From positions 12,471,940-12,535,939 of the forward strand of contig LS997563.1 of the NCBI GenBank assembly GCA_000469685.2: a stretch of 64,000 bases of DNA. The letters run 5' to 3'. The notes beneath the pieces were generated by a model. It did not search any database and was not told the origin of the DNA. It saw nothing but the letters and a program-made list of their open reading frames with translations. This DNA is from Haemonchus contortus. Lineage: Eukaryota; Nematoda; Chromadorea; Rhabditida; Trichostrongylidae. Below are positions 12,454 to 23,486 of the stretch, piece after piece. Position 1 is the first letter of the stretch. Every line of letters starts with the position of its first letter. Position numbers and translations under genes: made by a program.

Positions 12454-12747
12454 TGTATAGGAAAAGTGCGCTATGAAATAGATAGAAACGGAATGGAGCA
12501 ATGTGTGAAAATCACGACTATGCAGGTATGTAAACTTATATTTTCTTCTACATTTTATTCTTCGGAGGGGTATGAAGACCACTTTTATCGTACATTGTAT
12601 TCTTTGTTCGTGTTTGATGGCCAGCTGTTTTTATGCTTCCTTTTGGCAGGTAGTTTTATTTGCTGTATCCATATACATCTAATGATTCATAAGCGATTGG
12701 CCTCTCCTATTTTATAAATAATATATATTTTCCTTTATATATATATA
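12454..12747. other. Short spacer between LINE and Tc1-like element
   Basis: A small open frame with a hydrophobic stretch lies at 12466-12717, but nothing supports it as a gene. The spacer ends in a TA-rich run that supplied the TA target of the next transposon. Confidence 0.4.
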
Positions 12748-12959
12748 CAGTGCGTCGCAAAATGATACAGCCACCTCTAATTTTCCCAAAAACTCACAGT
12801 ATATGATGTTTCTGAAAAACTGCCAAAGTAAAAAATGTGTAAAATTTGAATTGCAATTCGCACATTGTCACCAAATTCTAGCTCGAAAACACAAACATTT
12901 TTTTAGTCAGTTTTTTAATAAAAGGTGCTTTTCTAACGTCGCAAAATGATGCAGCCACT
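12748..12959 (+). repeat. Left inverted repeat with two direct repeats (IR/DR)
   Basis: The outer copy GTCGCAAAATGATACAGCCAC (from about 12754) recurs at the inner edge as GTCGCAAAATGATGCAGCCAC (from about 12939), roughly 186 bp apart. The right repeat has the mirror arrangement. In Tc1-type elements such as Sleeping Beauty these paired sites bind transposase. Confidence 0.85.
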
Positions 12960-13085
12960 AACAAAATTAGTTTATATAACAACAAACATACAACAAGGAG
13001 AGAAAGTTGCAAAGTCGATAATCAGCTAACCCACCATTCTTTCGAATTACTTTGATAATGCGGTGGTCTAGGCTCGAGTAAAACA

Positions 13086-14030
13086 TTATCGTTCAGCTCC
13101 TGGGCAACTTGGTGCCATGCTTCGACTATCGCTTTTTTCAACTTGACGCCTCGGAGTTGCTTGTTTTGGGCGTAAATCATCAGCACCATAAAGCCTCACA
13201 CATTTCCCATCGAATTCAAACCGGAGCTGTTCGACGGTCAGGACAGAAGTGCCGAGAGAATCAAGCTTGGGTGCTCCTGCTGACGTTAATTGGAGCGTTA
13301 TCTTGCATAAAAATAAGGTTTCGGTGCAGATTCTTACGTCAAAAAGAGAGAAGTGCACCGCGCATAACAGCTCGACAAAAGGGTCAGCTCATCTCCCTCG
13401 ATACAAATCATAAACGGGTAAGCCTACTCGATGAAATTGCGGCTCAAACCATTACTCTCATCCCTTGAAGTTGCGTCCAGAAAACTGAAGTTCCTTTCCT
13501 CTCAGATCGTGCCAGTGAAATCGATTCCCGTTTGGATCATCACAATTGAACTTCTTTTCATCGGGAAAACCAACTTGAAGGACAAAAATTATCAAGAGGA
13601 GGAAGTTCAAATGTCAGCACATGAAGAACACTCGGTTCGGCTGCACCGTCTGGCGAAAATGACCCAATTTCCTCGATGTCTTCTTGACATGAAGGACGCC
13701 TTACGCATTTTCCGCTAGAAAATGAACTTGGACTTCCTGATCACCTTCCAAACAGTGCTTTTTGAGACACAAACGAACGGATTTCCGCACAGGACTTTGT
13801 GGAGTTCGACGCTTCCCTCAAAGACGGCGCTTGTCTCTGTCGGAAAGCAGCGGAGGGCGTTCAGCACTTCTTCTGGTTTATCATAGGCTTCAGGACTTTG
13901 ACGAAATTATCCAAAACTGCGTGACTTCTACCCAAAACTCGCGCGATTCTGCCATTTGACAGTCCCTGCTCCTTTTTCGCGAGGATGTGACTTTATTCGA
14001 ATTCCGAAAGCAAATTTCTCTTCCCATTGC
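13086..14030 (-). pseudogene. Tc1-family transposase, degenerate
   Basis: The gene would encode the DDE transposase that excises and reinserts the element at TA. On the minus strand I can read, in shifting frames, a start resembling a helix-turn-helix (KEKGAGTVKWQ region near 13960), then at about 13460-13560 PDEKKFNCDDPNGNRFHWHD. This matches the Tc1 block FSDEKxFNLDGPDGxxxYWHD and includes the first catalytic Asp. GKELQFSGRNFKG follows, then a decayed second catalytic block. Several stops and frameshifts are present, so the copy is not autonomous. Confidence 0.8.
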
Positions 14031-14102
14031 CTGAAAATGAAGAACATTACATAATCGAAGCAATTTTGTTGCGTTGAAGTAAAAAACGACACGAAGACAT
14101 CA

Positions 14103-14313
14103 AGTGGCTGTATCATTTTGCGACGTTGGAAAAGCACCTTTATTGAAAAATTGACCAAAAAAATGTTTGTGTTTTCGAGCTGGAATTTGGTGATAATGTG
14201 CGAATTGTAATTCAAATGTGACACATTTTTTACTTTGGCAGTTTTTCAGAAACATCATATACTGTGAGTTTTTGGGAAAATTAGAGGTGGCTGTATCATT
14301 TTGCGACGCACTG
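14103..14313 (-). repeat. Right inverted repeat (IR/DR)
   Basis: It is the reverse complement of the left terminus, with the inner site at about 14103-14126 and the outer at about 14287-14311. Only scattered mismatches separate the two arms. Confidence 0.85.
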
Positions 14314-14315
14314 TA

Positions 14316-17060
14316 TATATATTTTATGTATACATTTTTTATACACATATACTAGTTGGGCTATGCACGCTAACGCGTTCACCATGCCATGCCCACTACC
14401 GCTTACCTATGACTCTTTAGAGTACCACTATAAATAGTTCCGGTTGACTTCCCATTACATGCTCCCTCACCGCGCTTACGTGACATTCACACTCTCCATC
14501 GTCCCTACGTGACCTTCGGGAGGACGCACAAAGGGGCATACAAACAGGCACACGAAGTCACCGTTTATATACCGAGAGTTTTCTCCTTTCCATACATATA
14601 TATATATATATATTATATACATTTTTCCCAAGGCTGATGGGGTTATACAAGTCAACAATGGCAAGAGGGGTCGATTGTTGGCGCCTCCCCTAAGCCTTGG
14701 GAACGTCCACAGGCAGAGCCAATCCCTGCCAGTCCCGAAAACCAGGCTTATTATTTCAACTACTAGTGGTCTCTACTGGAGCAACTATATTTTTATTCTA
14801 ACCGTCACAAATTATACGCCGTTTGTTGAAATGAGACATGTTTTGTGTCCCCAAACTTATAGCGGCCTGGATATTGTCATCAGAAAAAATTCAGTTTTTC
14901 ACCACTGTAAAGGCAGGTATGAAAGATCATTTAATAGTCGATATTTGTCGTCTTCAAGTTCTGAATAGTCCAGGATATTTTCGTAAGAACAGTATGGGCT
15001 AATGTTGAGCAGTTTTTCACCACTGAAATAGCGCCATAACGCATTCGGAGACACAAGGGTACTTCCTGCCGTACAGAACCTTTTGCCCGGCATTGCAGTA
15101 GTGATTTGCCGTCATTAACGAAAGCTTATGGTTGCCCACACTGGGAATCAGAAGGGCAGCGCATCTACTGTTACTGTAAGTTGCTTACAATTAAATTCCT
15201 TGAAAAACCTTGACACTAGTACTAAATACTTCTTAATAGGCGCTATGATGGAGAATAAGTTTCAATCCACTGTTGCTTCACATGAATAGATAAATCGGCA
15301 CCCAGAAGAGCAACGAAGGTACAAATCCTGTTCAAATGCTGCATGTCTACCATGGTCAAGCCAGGGTCCAGATACCAAGACGAAAACCCGATGACAGTGT
15401 TGTCAAAAATGCCCGCGACAGAAATATTTCAGGGCTTAGCTCAAGAAAATACTGAATCCAAGCCGTGTTTGCATTTGAAAATAAGCTGGTCTTGACATTC
15501 TTAGTAGTATTTTTTCAGTCATGATGAAGGTCATCCAACTCCAAATTGCTATAAGAATATGCATTCGTATGTAAGTCGCTAGTGAGTCTTTTTCCAAACA
15601 CTACAGACGACCCTTCGACTACAGCATCGAAGCCACGGCTGGTCGCTAGAACTCTTGTCAGATGTCATGTTTGTCCTCCATTGATAGTTTCCTGGTGTGC
15701 TTGCCCACCTACTGTCTGCAAGGTTACTGGTAAAGGTAAGCTTTTTTTCTGTAAGAATGTATATATACAGTTGCATTCCAGGCTGATTCACAATTGCCTC
15801 AAGTGTTTCAAACGTTCCATTCAACGACTCAGTCTTATCGACCAAGTTGCTTTGTTTTTGCCGATCTTTGTTGTGCATACTATCTCAAGAAAAAAAAAGG
15901 AGATTTGTTTGCAACTTCAGAATCTTCCGATAACAGACCCTTCGAAGTAAGCAGAAGATGTGCGACAGTCCCCATTTCTCTAGCCTATCTGGGAACTATA
16001 ATGATTGAGAATAATATTAACATATACTCAATAAAACCATTCGTTGTGTATGGACTGCTTCCTTTCGAGCTTATTTTTCAGCTTACTCTAACTGGTACCA
16101 TAACAACAGAAAATATTAATATTAGGAGATATAAACAATTATCCCTCTTGGAGTTCAGGACTGAATGTTCGAGAATTTTCTACTACTGAAAATGTCAATC
16201 CGTACTTTCCTGGTGAGCATCGAAGTATGCGAAATACTATATTTTTAATATCTCAGGCCTACAACTTGATTAGAATAATTTCCTGAGGCATTAGCTGGTC
16301 CTTCAAATTTTTTCCAAGTCTATTCGAATTTTTCTTGAGATCCCAAAAAACTATACCATTTGTCGAGCACCTAGCGAGCTTAAATTCTTCCGAGTTTTCC
16401 AGAGGGATCTTTGACAAAAAATTAAAAATCCCACATAACGTTCCACCAAGACAAATAGTTTCAGTTATCCGAATAGCTCAACTGCAATTTCTTCGTTTTG
16501 CCACATTTCGCTAGTGACGTTGTGATTCTGAATATGAAATAGAGTTGAATATGAGAGATTGGCGCAGTGAAGGGAGTGGTTGCGATAGTGAATGTTTGTG
16601 TACTAACTATTTTTTATATTAATCAGTCAGTTTCTCTTCAAGAAGAGAGCTACACATGGATGCGTCCTTTCCTGAAATTTTTCGCAATAGCCACTATTTT
16701 GAAGCGGTTTTCGACTGACCTTCCTGGAACATATCTCAGCCTGATGATACATTCGGCAGATCAGATTTGTTTCAAGCAACCCGCAACTGGCATAAAAGTT
16801 TGATTAATTCAGCATTTTGTGCGGAATAAATTTCGCCACGTTGCGATACGTCACGACAACGGCTGTAGAGCTCATTTCTTTCCCGATTTGGATATACATA
16901 CGAAGTGACGGAGCAACAAATCTTGGTGTATATTATATTACTATAAAGAATATAAAGAATACCATCACTATAAAGATTGAATGCAACTACAACTACCAGT
17001 TCGGACTTATGTGATTGCATTGTTCGCTTCTGAATACAACACAACACAGTGCATCTGATT
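14316..17060. other. Intergenic, nothing firm
   Basis: Contains a TA microsatellite at about 14597-14620 and several short open frames. One possible minus-strand exon starts after an ACCTTGCAG acceptor near 15722, but no partner exon or family was found. Confidence 0.4.
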
Positions 17061-17066
17061 TTTATT
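17061..17066 (-). other. Polyadenylation signal AATAAA for the polyproline gene
   Basis: On the minus strand AATAAA starts 17 bases after the stop codon at 17083-17085, fitting a normal short nematode 3' UTR. Confidence 0.75.
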
Positions 17067-17082
17067 GAGCATTGCTTGGATG

Positions 17083-17467
17083 CTATCTTCCGTAGTACGG
17101 TATTCTGGGTCGAGCGTATCCGGAACCGCCACCAGAAGAAAAAGGTCCACCAAAACAGTTACCAGAAGTACAACCACTCCAACATCCACTACCGAAACAT
17201 CCACCCCCACCAGTTGGGGGAAGTGGAGGAGGTGGAGGAGGAGGGGGAGGAGGAGGAGGAGGGGGAGGTGGAGGAGGTGGTGGAGGTGGAGGGGGTGGTG
17301 GAGGAGGAGGGGGAGGTGGAGGGGGTGGTGGAGGTGGAGGGGGTGGTGGAGGCGGAGGGAGTGGTGGTGGAGCTGGTCCACCATAGCCTGCTCCACCTCC
17401 AAAACTGCCACCATCACAACATCCAATTGGTCTGGCGTAGCTACCGCGCTTTAGCCTTGTGTTCAGT
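17083..17467 (-). CDS. Secreted-type polyproline / Gly-Cys-rich protein, last exon
   Basis: The function is unknown; composition suggests a structural, cuticle-associated or defence secreted protein. A 3' splice site (ACATTTCAG) precedes base 17467 on the minus strand, entering in phase 2. The exon first encodes LNTRLKR, a dibasic Lys-Arg processing site, then a Gly-rich stretch with CC, then about 50 residues of almost pure proline, then a Cys-rich tail (TGGGGCFGSGCWSGC, GNCFGG) and PYYGR at the stop. A polyadenylation signal follows 17 bases on. Exon 1, which should carry the signal peptide, could not be located upstream, so the gene is incomplete here. The open frame extends to 17514, but that part reads like intron ending in TTTCAG. 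The layout matches the peptide gene at 58667-58971. Confidence 0.7.
17218..17375. repeat. GGA/GGT trinucleotide tract (polypurine on plus, polyproline on minus)
   Basis: The tract of GGN units encodes the proline run of the minus-strand protein. Its strong purine bias makes length variation and non-B DNA plausible. Confidence 0.8.
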
Positions 17468-17514
17468 CTGAAATGTCTGAAATAGTCCCTGAAATATTGA
17501 AAGGGATTAATCAT

Positions 17515-20019
17515 TTAGAATGACGGCACAGTGACCTCTCTGATAATCTTTTCTATTGAGAAATTGTAACAAGGAGACGAGGTCCACTTAAACGGTGTGG
17601 CAACTTTTCTTCTGTTTTTGGTTTGTAGTTTATTCTACTGTTGGTCTGGCTGTTTGCCTTCAATCCGCAGAATGATCGCGATTGTCAAATGCTCTAGGGA
17701 GCGAGAGAGTAGCATTTCATAGAGTTAGAGAACCTGCCATCAGAGGAACGTGGAACTTCAATACTGAAGAGTGCTAAGCTGCGCGGGGCAGAGTTGATTG
17801 GGTGACCGTTATCGTTGTGGTCTCGACGCAGTGCCCGTTTGTAGCTGAGTGCCTACCGCTCACTTGAGAGCATGATCTTAGTAAATGCAATAATGGGAAT
17901 CATATCACTGCTGGGCGATTTTTTATTAATAACGGTGTCTGAGGTGCTGAATGAACGGCGAAGAATTGCGATGATTGAAATTGGACACTCCTATCTGAAA
18001 AGGAAGGGTAAGGCCCCTGGCGAACCTTCCGCTTTTTACTTATAGAGGAAATAAACTTTATCTTTCCGAATGAAATATCGTATTATATAGTTGGAGCTAT
18101 CTAAGATGTGAACATGAAAGTCGAATTAGTCACTACAACCTATCTGAGGGCCCGACTAGGGCTGGCAATATTTTAACTAGAAGGTCAGAAGTGAAAACAC
18201 ACTACTCAGGGTGCACTAGGCATGCTCCAAACAACTTCGATGGGCCAGAAAACCAGGATGCGCTTTATACCAACAAACTTTCTTTATACGGGATCAACGC
18301 TACGAAAGAAGAGTCTAAACTAGCCACCTGCAGTGTATGCAGTGCTTAGAATTCCATCAGTTCCACTAACTCGAACGGTTCACGAAGGGCCCGCAAGCGG
18401 ACGTTGACACCGGCAGTTACTGTCCCCGATTTCTCACTGTTCTCTTGCTATGTAGGGCTCTTTGCGACAAATGACATATTCGCACGTCGCTTTCTGAAGC
18501 CCAACAACATCTTCTAAGCGGGTAGCAAGCGGAACCAACTGTTATCCCTATCAAGGTTTTTAATTAGTTTTTAATTGAATTCGAGGGTTGTCAATGTTTG
18601 CCAACATAATAATAAACAGCCATAAAGACTTACCTAAAAGGTAAGTCGAGGAGTGCAAATGTTGACAGTGGAATACTAACTAGAATACATATTTCTATAA
18701 GTCTCATTGTATGAGTTAGTCTCCAGCGTAATACAGAGTGATGTATTCGTTACCGGATGCTCAGCAAGCTTGGACATGCACCATTCCAAGGAGAAGTTTG
18801 GGAAGAGGGCGGCTGTCCCGATATCAAATCAAAATAATGAGTGATACCGTCGTGTTAGTATGCATTTATACTGATTGGTTCCGATCTGGACGAAGTTTTC
18901 TTCATGGAATGCGCTATTGTATCGAAGTTGTTAAGGAACATGTATCAGAGCTATTGAAATCCGGTATTCCCTAGTTCTTTGATGTTAACATGAAAACTGC
19001 GAATGAGATTACTGTGATAATTGCTTTACCACATCAAAAATAATCCGTTAGCAACACTACAAACGTCAGCAACCAGTGATTTTTCAATTCTTTGATCAAG
19101 TTTTCTGCGATTGTTGCAGCTCTCATTTATTTCTTCTCACGTTCGTGCTACCATCGCACTTCCACTTCCCCCTCGATCAAGTTACCAGTTCATTCGGATC
19201 TTGCAACAGTTCTTGCCTTATTCAAACTGGGAGAACCACGAGTTCGGGAGAACCATCGTGTAGGTATGAAGCAAATTTAGCCTACGTCTGGTTTTGACTG
19301 CAAAGAAATGCTGCATATTCCATCAGAGCTGATTAATAGATAGTACTCATCGAAAAAGCGATAATTTGTTTGATTAGGGAGTTTCCAGGGGGGTTGTTTG
19401 TGACAGCTGTCCGCCCCACTCCTTATCAACCTCCTCTAGTCACTTCTCTCTGCTGCTTTGGAATTGGGATAGACATCGAGTCACCAAGTTTTGGTAGTTT
19501 TCTTCGATTTGCCGCGCGCAAGTAGCACACGGCATTTGCTTTTTCTCTCAAGCTTCTTCTCGTTAAGAAGCTAATAGGGCTTTCGAATCTTATCTGGATA
19601 CAATTGTATTCGCTAGGGGTAGACTCTTCTCATGAGTAGAACATACAAACAAATCAGCAGTCATTTTTCCCGCATTCCGACAGGCTTTGCAGTGTACTCC
19701 TTTCCAAGTAATTCTATTCAGAAAAGGGGTTGTGTATGAGGCAAGACGGTCGTCTTGAGGTTTACCCCGACCTGTCTACGCATCACGATTCAAGAGACGT
19801 CAGAAAGGAAAACATTGGAAAGAGGAGAGAATCCGTCCCTACTGCCTAGGCTTAGTCCCAGAGAACTATCCACAGAGTGCCCCCCCCCTCCCGAGACACA
19901 TTGCGCCTTCTTCCGCTATTCCATTGTGCTCAACTACGAGTTTCATCCGCGAACTGCTTTTGTTTCGCAATCATTTATTTGATAGCTAATTTTCGAATGC
20001 CAATGCATTGTTTTTCCAG
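17515..20019. other. Intergenic, nothing firm; small palindrome at about 18630
   Basis: Only short open frames. A short perfect palindrome built on GACTTACC / GGTAAGTC lies at about 18629-18650. No transposon ends or coding similarity were recognised. Confidence 0.4.
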
Positions 20020-20602
20020 GGTAAACAAATTGCTTGGTCAGTTGGCTGCTGCCAGTTCCTTGCTGACGGTGCGGCTTGGTAGGGTAAGTTGCCCATTTTT
20101 TCTGATATCGTAGCCATCATAAGGAATTGTTTTAGAACCAAATTTGCTTCACTGTTCTCAATCGTGAGTTCCTGCTGCGATGTGTTGTTAGTACCTCGAA
20201 TCAGTGATGTTAATAATTTCATCTAATAGATTGTTTTAGTAGCAAAATTGTTCGGGTGCTCTCAGTATTTTGCTATCAACTTGATTTTGTAAGGTGAGTT
20301 CCCTTGGAGTTCCTTATGTCATTATCCTCATCGAAGTGTTTGATTTAGGGTGCGTCTGCTCTCCATTTTTTTATCGCTTCGTGCACTTGTAGCTCGAAGT
20401 AAGTTCCTTTCATCTTCCGGTCTTGTTTACAATACAGGTTACCTCAAAATATGTGCATGCTTTACTTATCGCTTCCGACTTTCGGAAGTAGATGTTTTGA
20501 CTGGTTACATGATCAGGAGTGCGTCCATTATGACGAAAAGCGACTTTTTCGCGTTTCGCGGCGCGAAACGTTTTCTGCTGCAGGAACTTCAGGTCCGCTG
20601 AT
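20020..20602 (+). CDS. Candidate microexon gene segment (five tiny exon-like cassettes)
   Basis: Five acceptor-type sites (TTTTTCCAG, TGTTTTAG, TTGTTTTAG, TTGATTTAG, ACAATACAG) precede short blocks at 20020-20083, 20136-20163, 20240-20288, 20349-20398 and 20438 onward. Donors GTAAGT, GTGAGT, GTAAGG and GTAAGT follow the first four. Acceptor spacing is regular (about 116, 104, 109 and 89 bases). With these borders one frame stays open through all five blocks to a stop near 20600. The encoded peptide is hydrophobic (for example VNKLLGQLAAASSLL) and matches no family I know. The final block runs into the foldback at 20534, so its end is doubtful. It could equally be a decayed tandem repeat containing splice-like motifs. 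Confidence 0.3.
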
Positions 20603-20706
20603 GATCATCAGTGGACCCAAAGTCCCCGCAGCGAACATCAGTGGACCTGACGTTCCAGCAGCGGAGAACATTACCGCTGCGAAACGCGAAAAGTCGCTTT
20701 CTGTCC
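20534..20706. repeat. Foldback (inverted repeat) element, arms about 65-75 bp
   Basis: The left arm has GAAAAGCGACTTTTTCGCG at its edge and the right arm ends CGCGAAAAGTCGCTTTCTG. Inside, AGGTCCGCTGATGATCATCA and its partners form nested repeats around GTGGACC. It could be a miniature non-autonomous transposon; no clear target duplication was seen. Confidence 0.7.
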
Positions 20707-20759
20707 TAGCGAACCACACACCATGATTAGTTCATGAACAATGTTTTCAAAATGTGGGA

Positions 20760-21190
20760 TTTTTTCAACACGTTGACGACAACGCATGACCCATACGTCC
20801 CACACTTTGCAGGCCATGACGGTCGGCTCGGGACGTATGTGTCCTGCACCCGATATAGTTCATATATCGAAGGCGGATTAGGCGTGTCACCGGAAGTGAC
20901 GTGTACTTGATAGAAACTATGTGGATAAGCTTCTTCCATCATACATCGTTGGATATCAGCAAAGCATGCTGGAAACAGCTTATCCTGCCAACTTCTATCA
21001 TGTGCACCCCACTTCAGGTGACACACCTTTTCACGTATTGTATATGTTAAAGATAATTTTGCTCCTCCGTCTTATCTATCTTACCACTTAAACTCTGGGT
21101 GAATAGCCTAAGGTGGCTCGATCGCCGGCCCTGCACGGCCATAGATGCTACAACGGGGTTGTCGTCAATGTGTTAATGACAGCGAAATGA
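20760..21190. repeat. Possible MITE with short terminal inverted repeats
   Basis: CAACACGTTGACGACAAC at about 20766 is matched in inverse orientation by GTTGTCGTCAATGTGTTAA at about 21165-21183. The interior has no coding capacity. Assignment to a transposon family is not possible from these ends. Confidence 0.35.
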
Positions 21191-21478
21191 TCAGCAGCAA
21201 GAGAACATCACTTTAACAGGTCAGCTAACTTGGGGAGCACTGTTAAGACACCACTTTTTTCGATTTCTTTCGTTTTGTAGGCCAGGTACTGTAAATGTGC
21301 CTTATAACTCCACGATTTGAGTTCTTGTTGTTACGACCATTGATGGGTATTAGGGTGAAACGGTGCCTGATGGTGTACTTCATAGGATGATCGATGAAAA
21401 GCGAGAGGTGTACGTTGGATTCCGCCTGTGGTGCAGCATACTTCCTATACACAACCTGCTGGGATATTTTCAGGCAAG

Positions 21479-22620
21479 ATGGAGCTTCTTGATAGTCTTG
21501 AGCTGGTCGAGAAGTATGCAACTGCATCTGTGCAACGCACGTTCCGAGACCGAACGCGCCCTTATGATTATTTGAGCGACGTGGAGTTTAGAAAAGATTA
21601 TCGCTTCACCCGCCCCGTTTTCAATAACATTTGCCAGTTGGTGCAGGATGATCTGCAACAACAGCAAGGGAGGGCGATTGATCTGTCGGTGGCAGATCAA
21701 GTTTCTATTAGCATACACCTGCTTGGAAGAAACGTAATTCAAAGCGATGCGGCAAGAATTGCCGGGTGCAACCAGACCACTGTGGGAGACGCTTCGTTTG
21801 GATTTGTGAGGGCCTCGAATAGAAAGGCAGGGCGGTTCATATTCTGGCCTCGAGCAGAAGAGAAGATTGAAATTAAACGCAAATTTTACACCAAGTTCGG
21901 CATTCCGAGTGTGACTGGTGTCATCGACGGCACTCAATGCCGAATACAGCGGCCCACCGAAGGGAAAGAAGACTATGTGAATCGAGCGGGGTACCACAGT
22001 ATTGATGTAGGCGTTGTGGTCGATTCTGATATGCAAATCAGTTGGGTAAACTCGAAATAGCCGGAATCAGCACACGACTCTCGGTTATTCGAAACGTCAA
22101 TTTCGTACGATCAGTTGAAGAAGGGTGAACTTCAAGGAGTTTTCTTGGAGGATCCGGCATAGGTTTAGAGACGTTCCTGCTCAAGCCACTAGACTCTCCG
22201 AAACACCCGAAAGGTATTCAGTAGCTGTCAATGCAATTATTTTGTCACAAGCTGTTTGCTACAGAGGAGAGGTATCAACAACCTGTATGCTCCGCACTCG
22301 AGTCGAGCAGGCTCTTGAAGTGCTCAAATGGCAATTCCATATTTTGCATGGGGAGCGTAGGTAACATTAACCGTTATTCGCTCCCCACAAGTGATCATTT
22401 TAATCTGACAGGTGATCATTGTAATCTGTTATATTGAAGGTACTCCCCAAGTAAAGTAGCTGAAATAGTGGTGACTTGCTGCATACTTCGAAACATAGTA
22501 GCAATAGGTGCCAATGAACCTAGTGATTGTGATGAGTACACAGGGGAGCTTCGGCATGATGGTGAGGGCCATCAACCGAGGCCTCCAGCCAAGATTCGCT
22601 TGCTTTCAGGCAAAACATAA
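21479..22620 (+). pseudogene. PIF/Harbinger (HARBI1-type) transposase relic
   Basis: The product would be a DDE_Tnp_4 nuclease of the PIF/Harbinger superfamily. ATG 21479 follows a TTTTCAG acceptor. A helix-turn-helix-like part (SVADQVSISIHLLGRN, AARIAGCNQTTV) precedes the first catalytic block VTGVIDGTQ (Asp at about 21926-21928) and the second, YHSIDVGVVVDSD (near 22000-22025). The frame is then cut by a TAG at 22058-22060 exactly where Trp is expected before PGSAHDSRxF; the sequence reads PESAHDSRLF in the same frame beyond it. After a frameshift the C-terminal part RVEQALEVLKWQFHILHGE (about 22295-22355) and VAEIVVTCCILRNIV (about 22447) is recognisable. It was a single gene, now inactive. 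No terminal repeats were found. Confidence 0.85.
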
Positions 22621-23285
22621 TTGATCGTTTCTTCTGAGGTTATTTATATTTGTTCATGTTAATGCAATGTGAATGGGATGTTATGACATGACATTTGAAG
22701 ATCGTTTCCATTAAGAACTCTCATCCACTTTCAACTCACCGTGGACTTGAACGGGTGTTTAGAGGATTGTTACGGCTAATGGCAAATAAGTCAAGTGATG
22801 TGGAGAATGATCCTTATCTTCTCATACTATGAATTATTACTCAGCATCTGTTGGATTTTACTGTTCAAATTGAACACATTAAACTGCACACTCATTTTTA
22901 TTTCCATTTTTATATGAAGCCACGAATGGCCATAAAAGGAAAGAAGTACAAGTAGTCCGTAAACCCTAGGTATGCTGTGCCGAAACGCCACCTGGCGCGG
23001 GTCCAAGTCGCAAGGAGGGAGGTGGGAGCCCTAACGCTATGAAGGAAGTCTTTGGTGGATGAGCCAGCTACACTGAGGCAAAAGTTTGAATATGTGAATC
23101 ACAATGGTCATCAGCCGCCGACAATGCGAGATAGCGCAGACGAGAGCGTGGACTGAGACAATTGAAAGGCAGAGTTCAAGTAGTCCGTGAACCCAAGCGA
23201 CTAGATAAACAAAAAAGGAGACGCTAAGATAACGCAGTAGAGGAGGTTGAAAAAGTCTAGAGATTTTTTTGCTCAAGCTACCAGG
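22621..23285. other. Intergenic; a direct repeat about 225 bp apart
   Basis: ACAAGTAGTCCGTAAACCC (about 22950) and TCAAGTAGTCCGTGAACCC (about 23177) are near-identical direct repeats. Nothing coding is supported. Confidence 0.4.
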
Positions 23286-23486
23286 ATAGGGTCTCATCCG
23301 GTAAGGGGTGCATCAAGTGGCTGCCCTGACCCCCACCCCCCTCCCTAGATTGCCTGCACTTCCTCTGGCTCAAGGGGTCTCGTACATCAAGATACCTGTT
23401 CGGCAGGGGGAGTGTAAGCAGTTTAGGGGGGTGGGTGGTGAGGGCAGCCACTTGATGCCCCTCCCCCTTACCGGATGAAACCCCAG
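23286..23486. repeat. Foldback element, arms about 75 bp
   Basis: The left arm (GGTCTCATCCGGTAAGGGG, then CATCAAGTGGCTGCCCT) is matched by the inverted right arm (AGGGCAGCCACTTGATG, then CCCCTTACCGGATGAAACC). Both arms carry a C- or G-rich inner part. Non-coding, MITE-like. Confidence 0.75.

Larger units (their letters stand above)
12748..14313 (-). mobile_element. Tc1-like DNA transposon with long IR/DR termini, both ends intact
   Basis: The 1566-bp element starts CAGTGCGTCGC and ends GCGACGCACTG, flanked by TA on both sides (12746-12747 and 14314-14315). TA target duplication is the Tc1/mariner hallmark. The termini are about 212-bp inverted repeats (12748-12959 and 14103-14313). A degenerate Tc1-type transposase lies between them on the minus strand. 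Confidence 0.92.
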
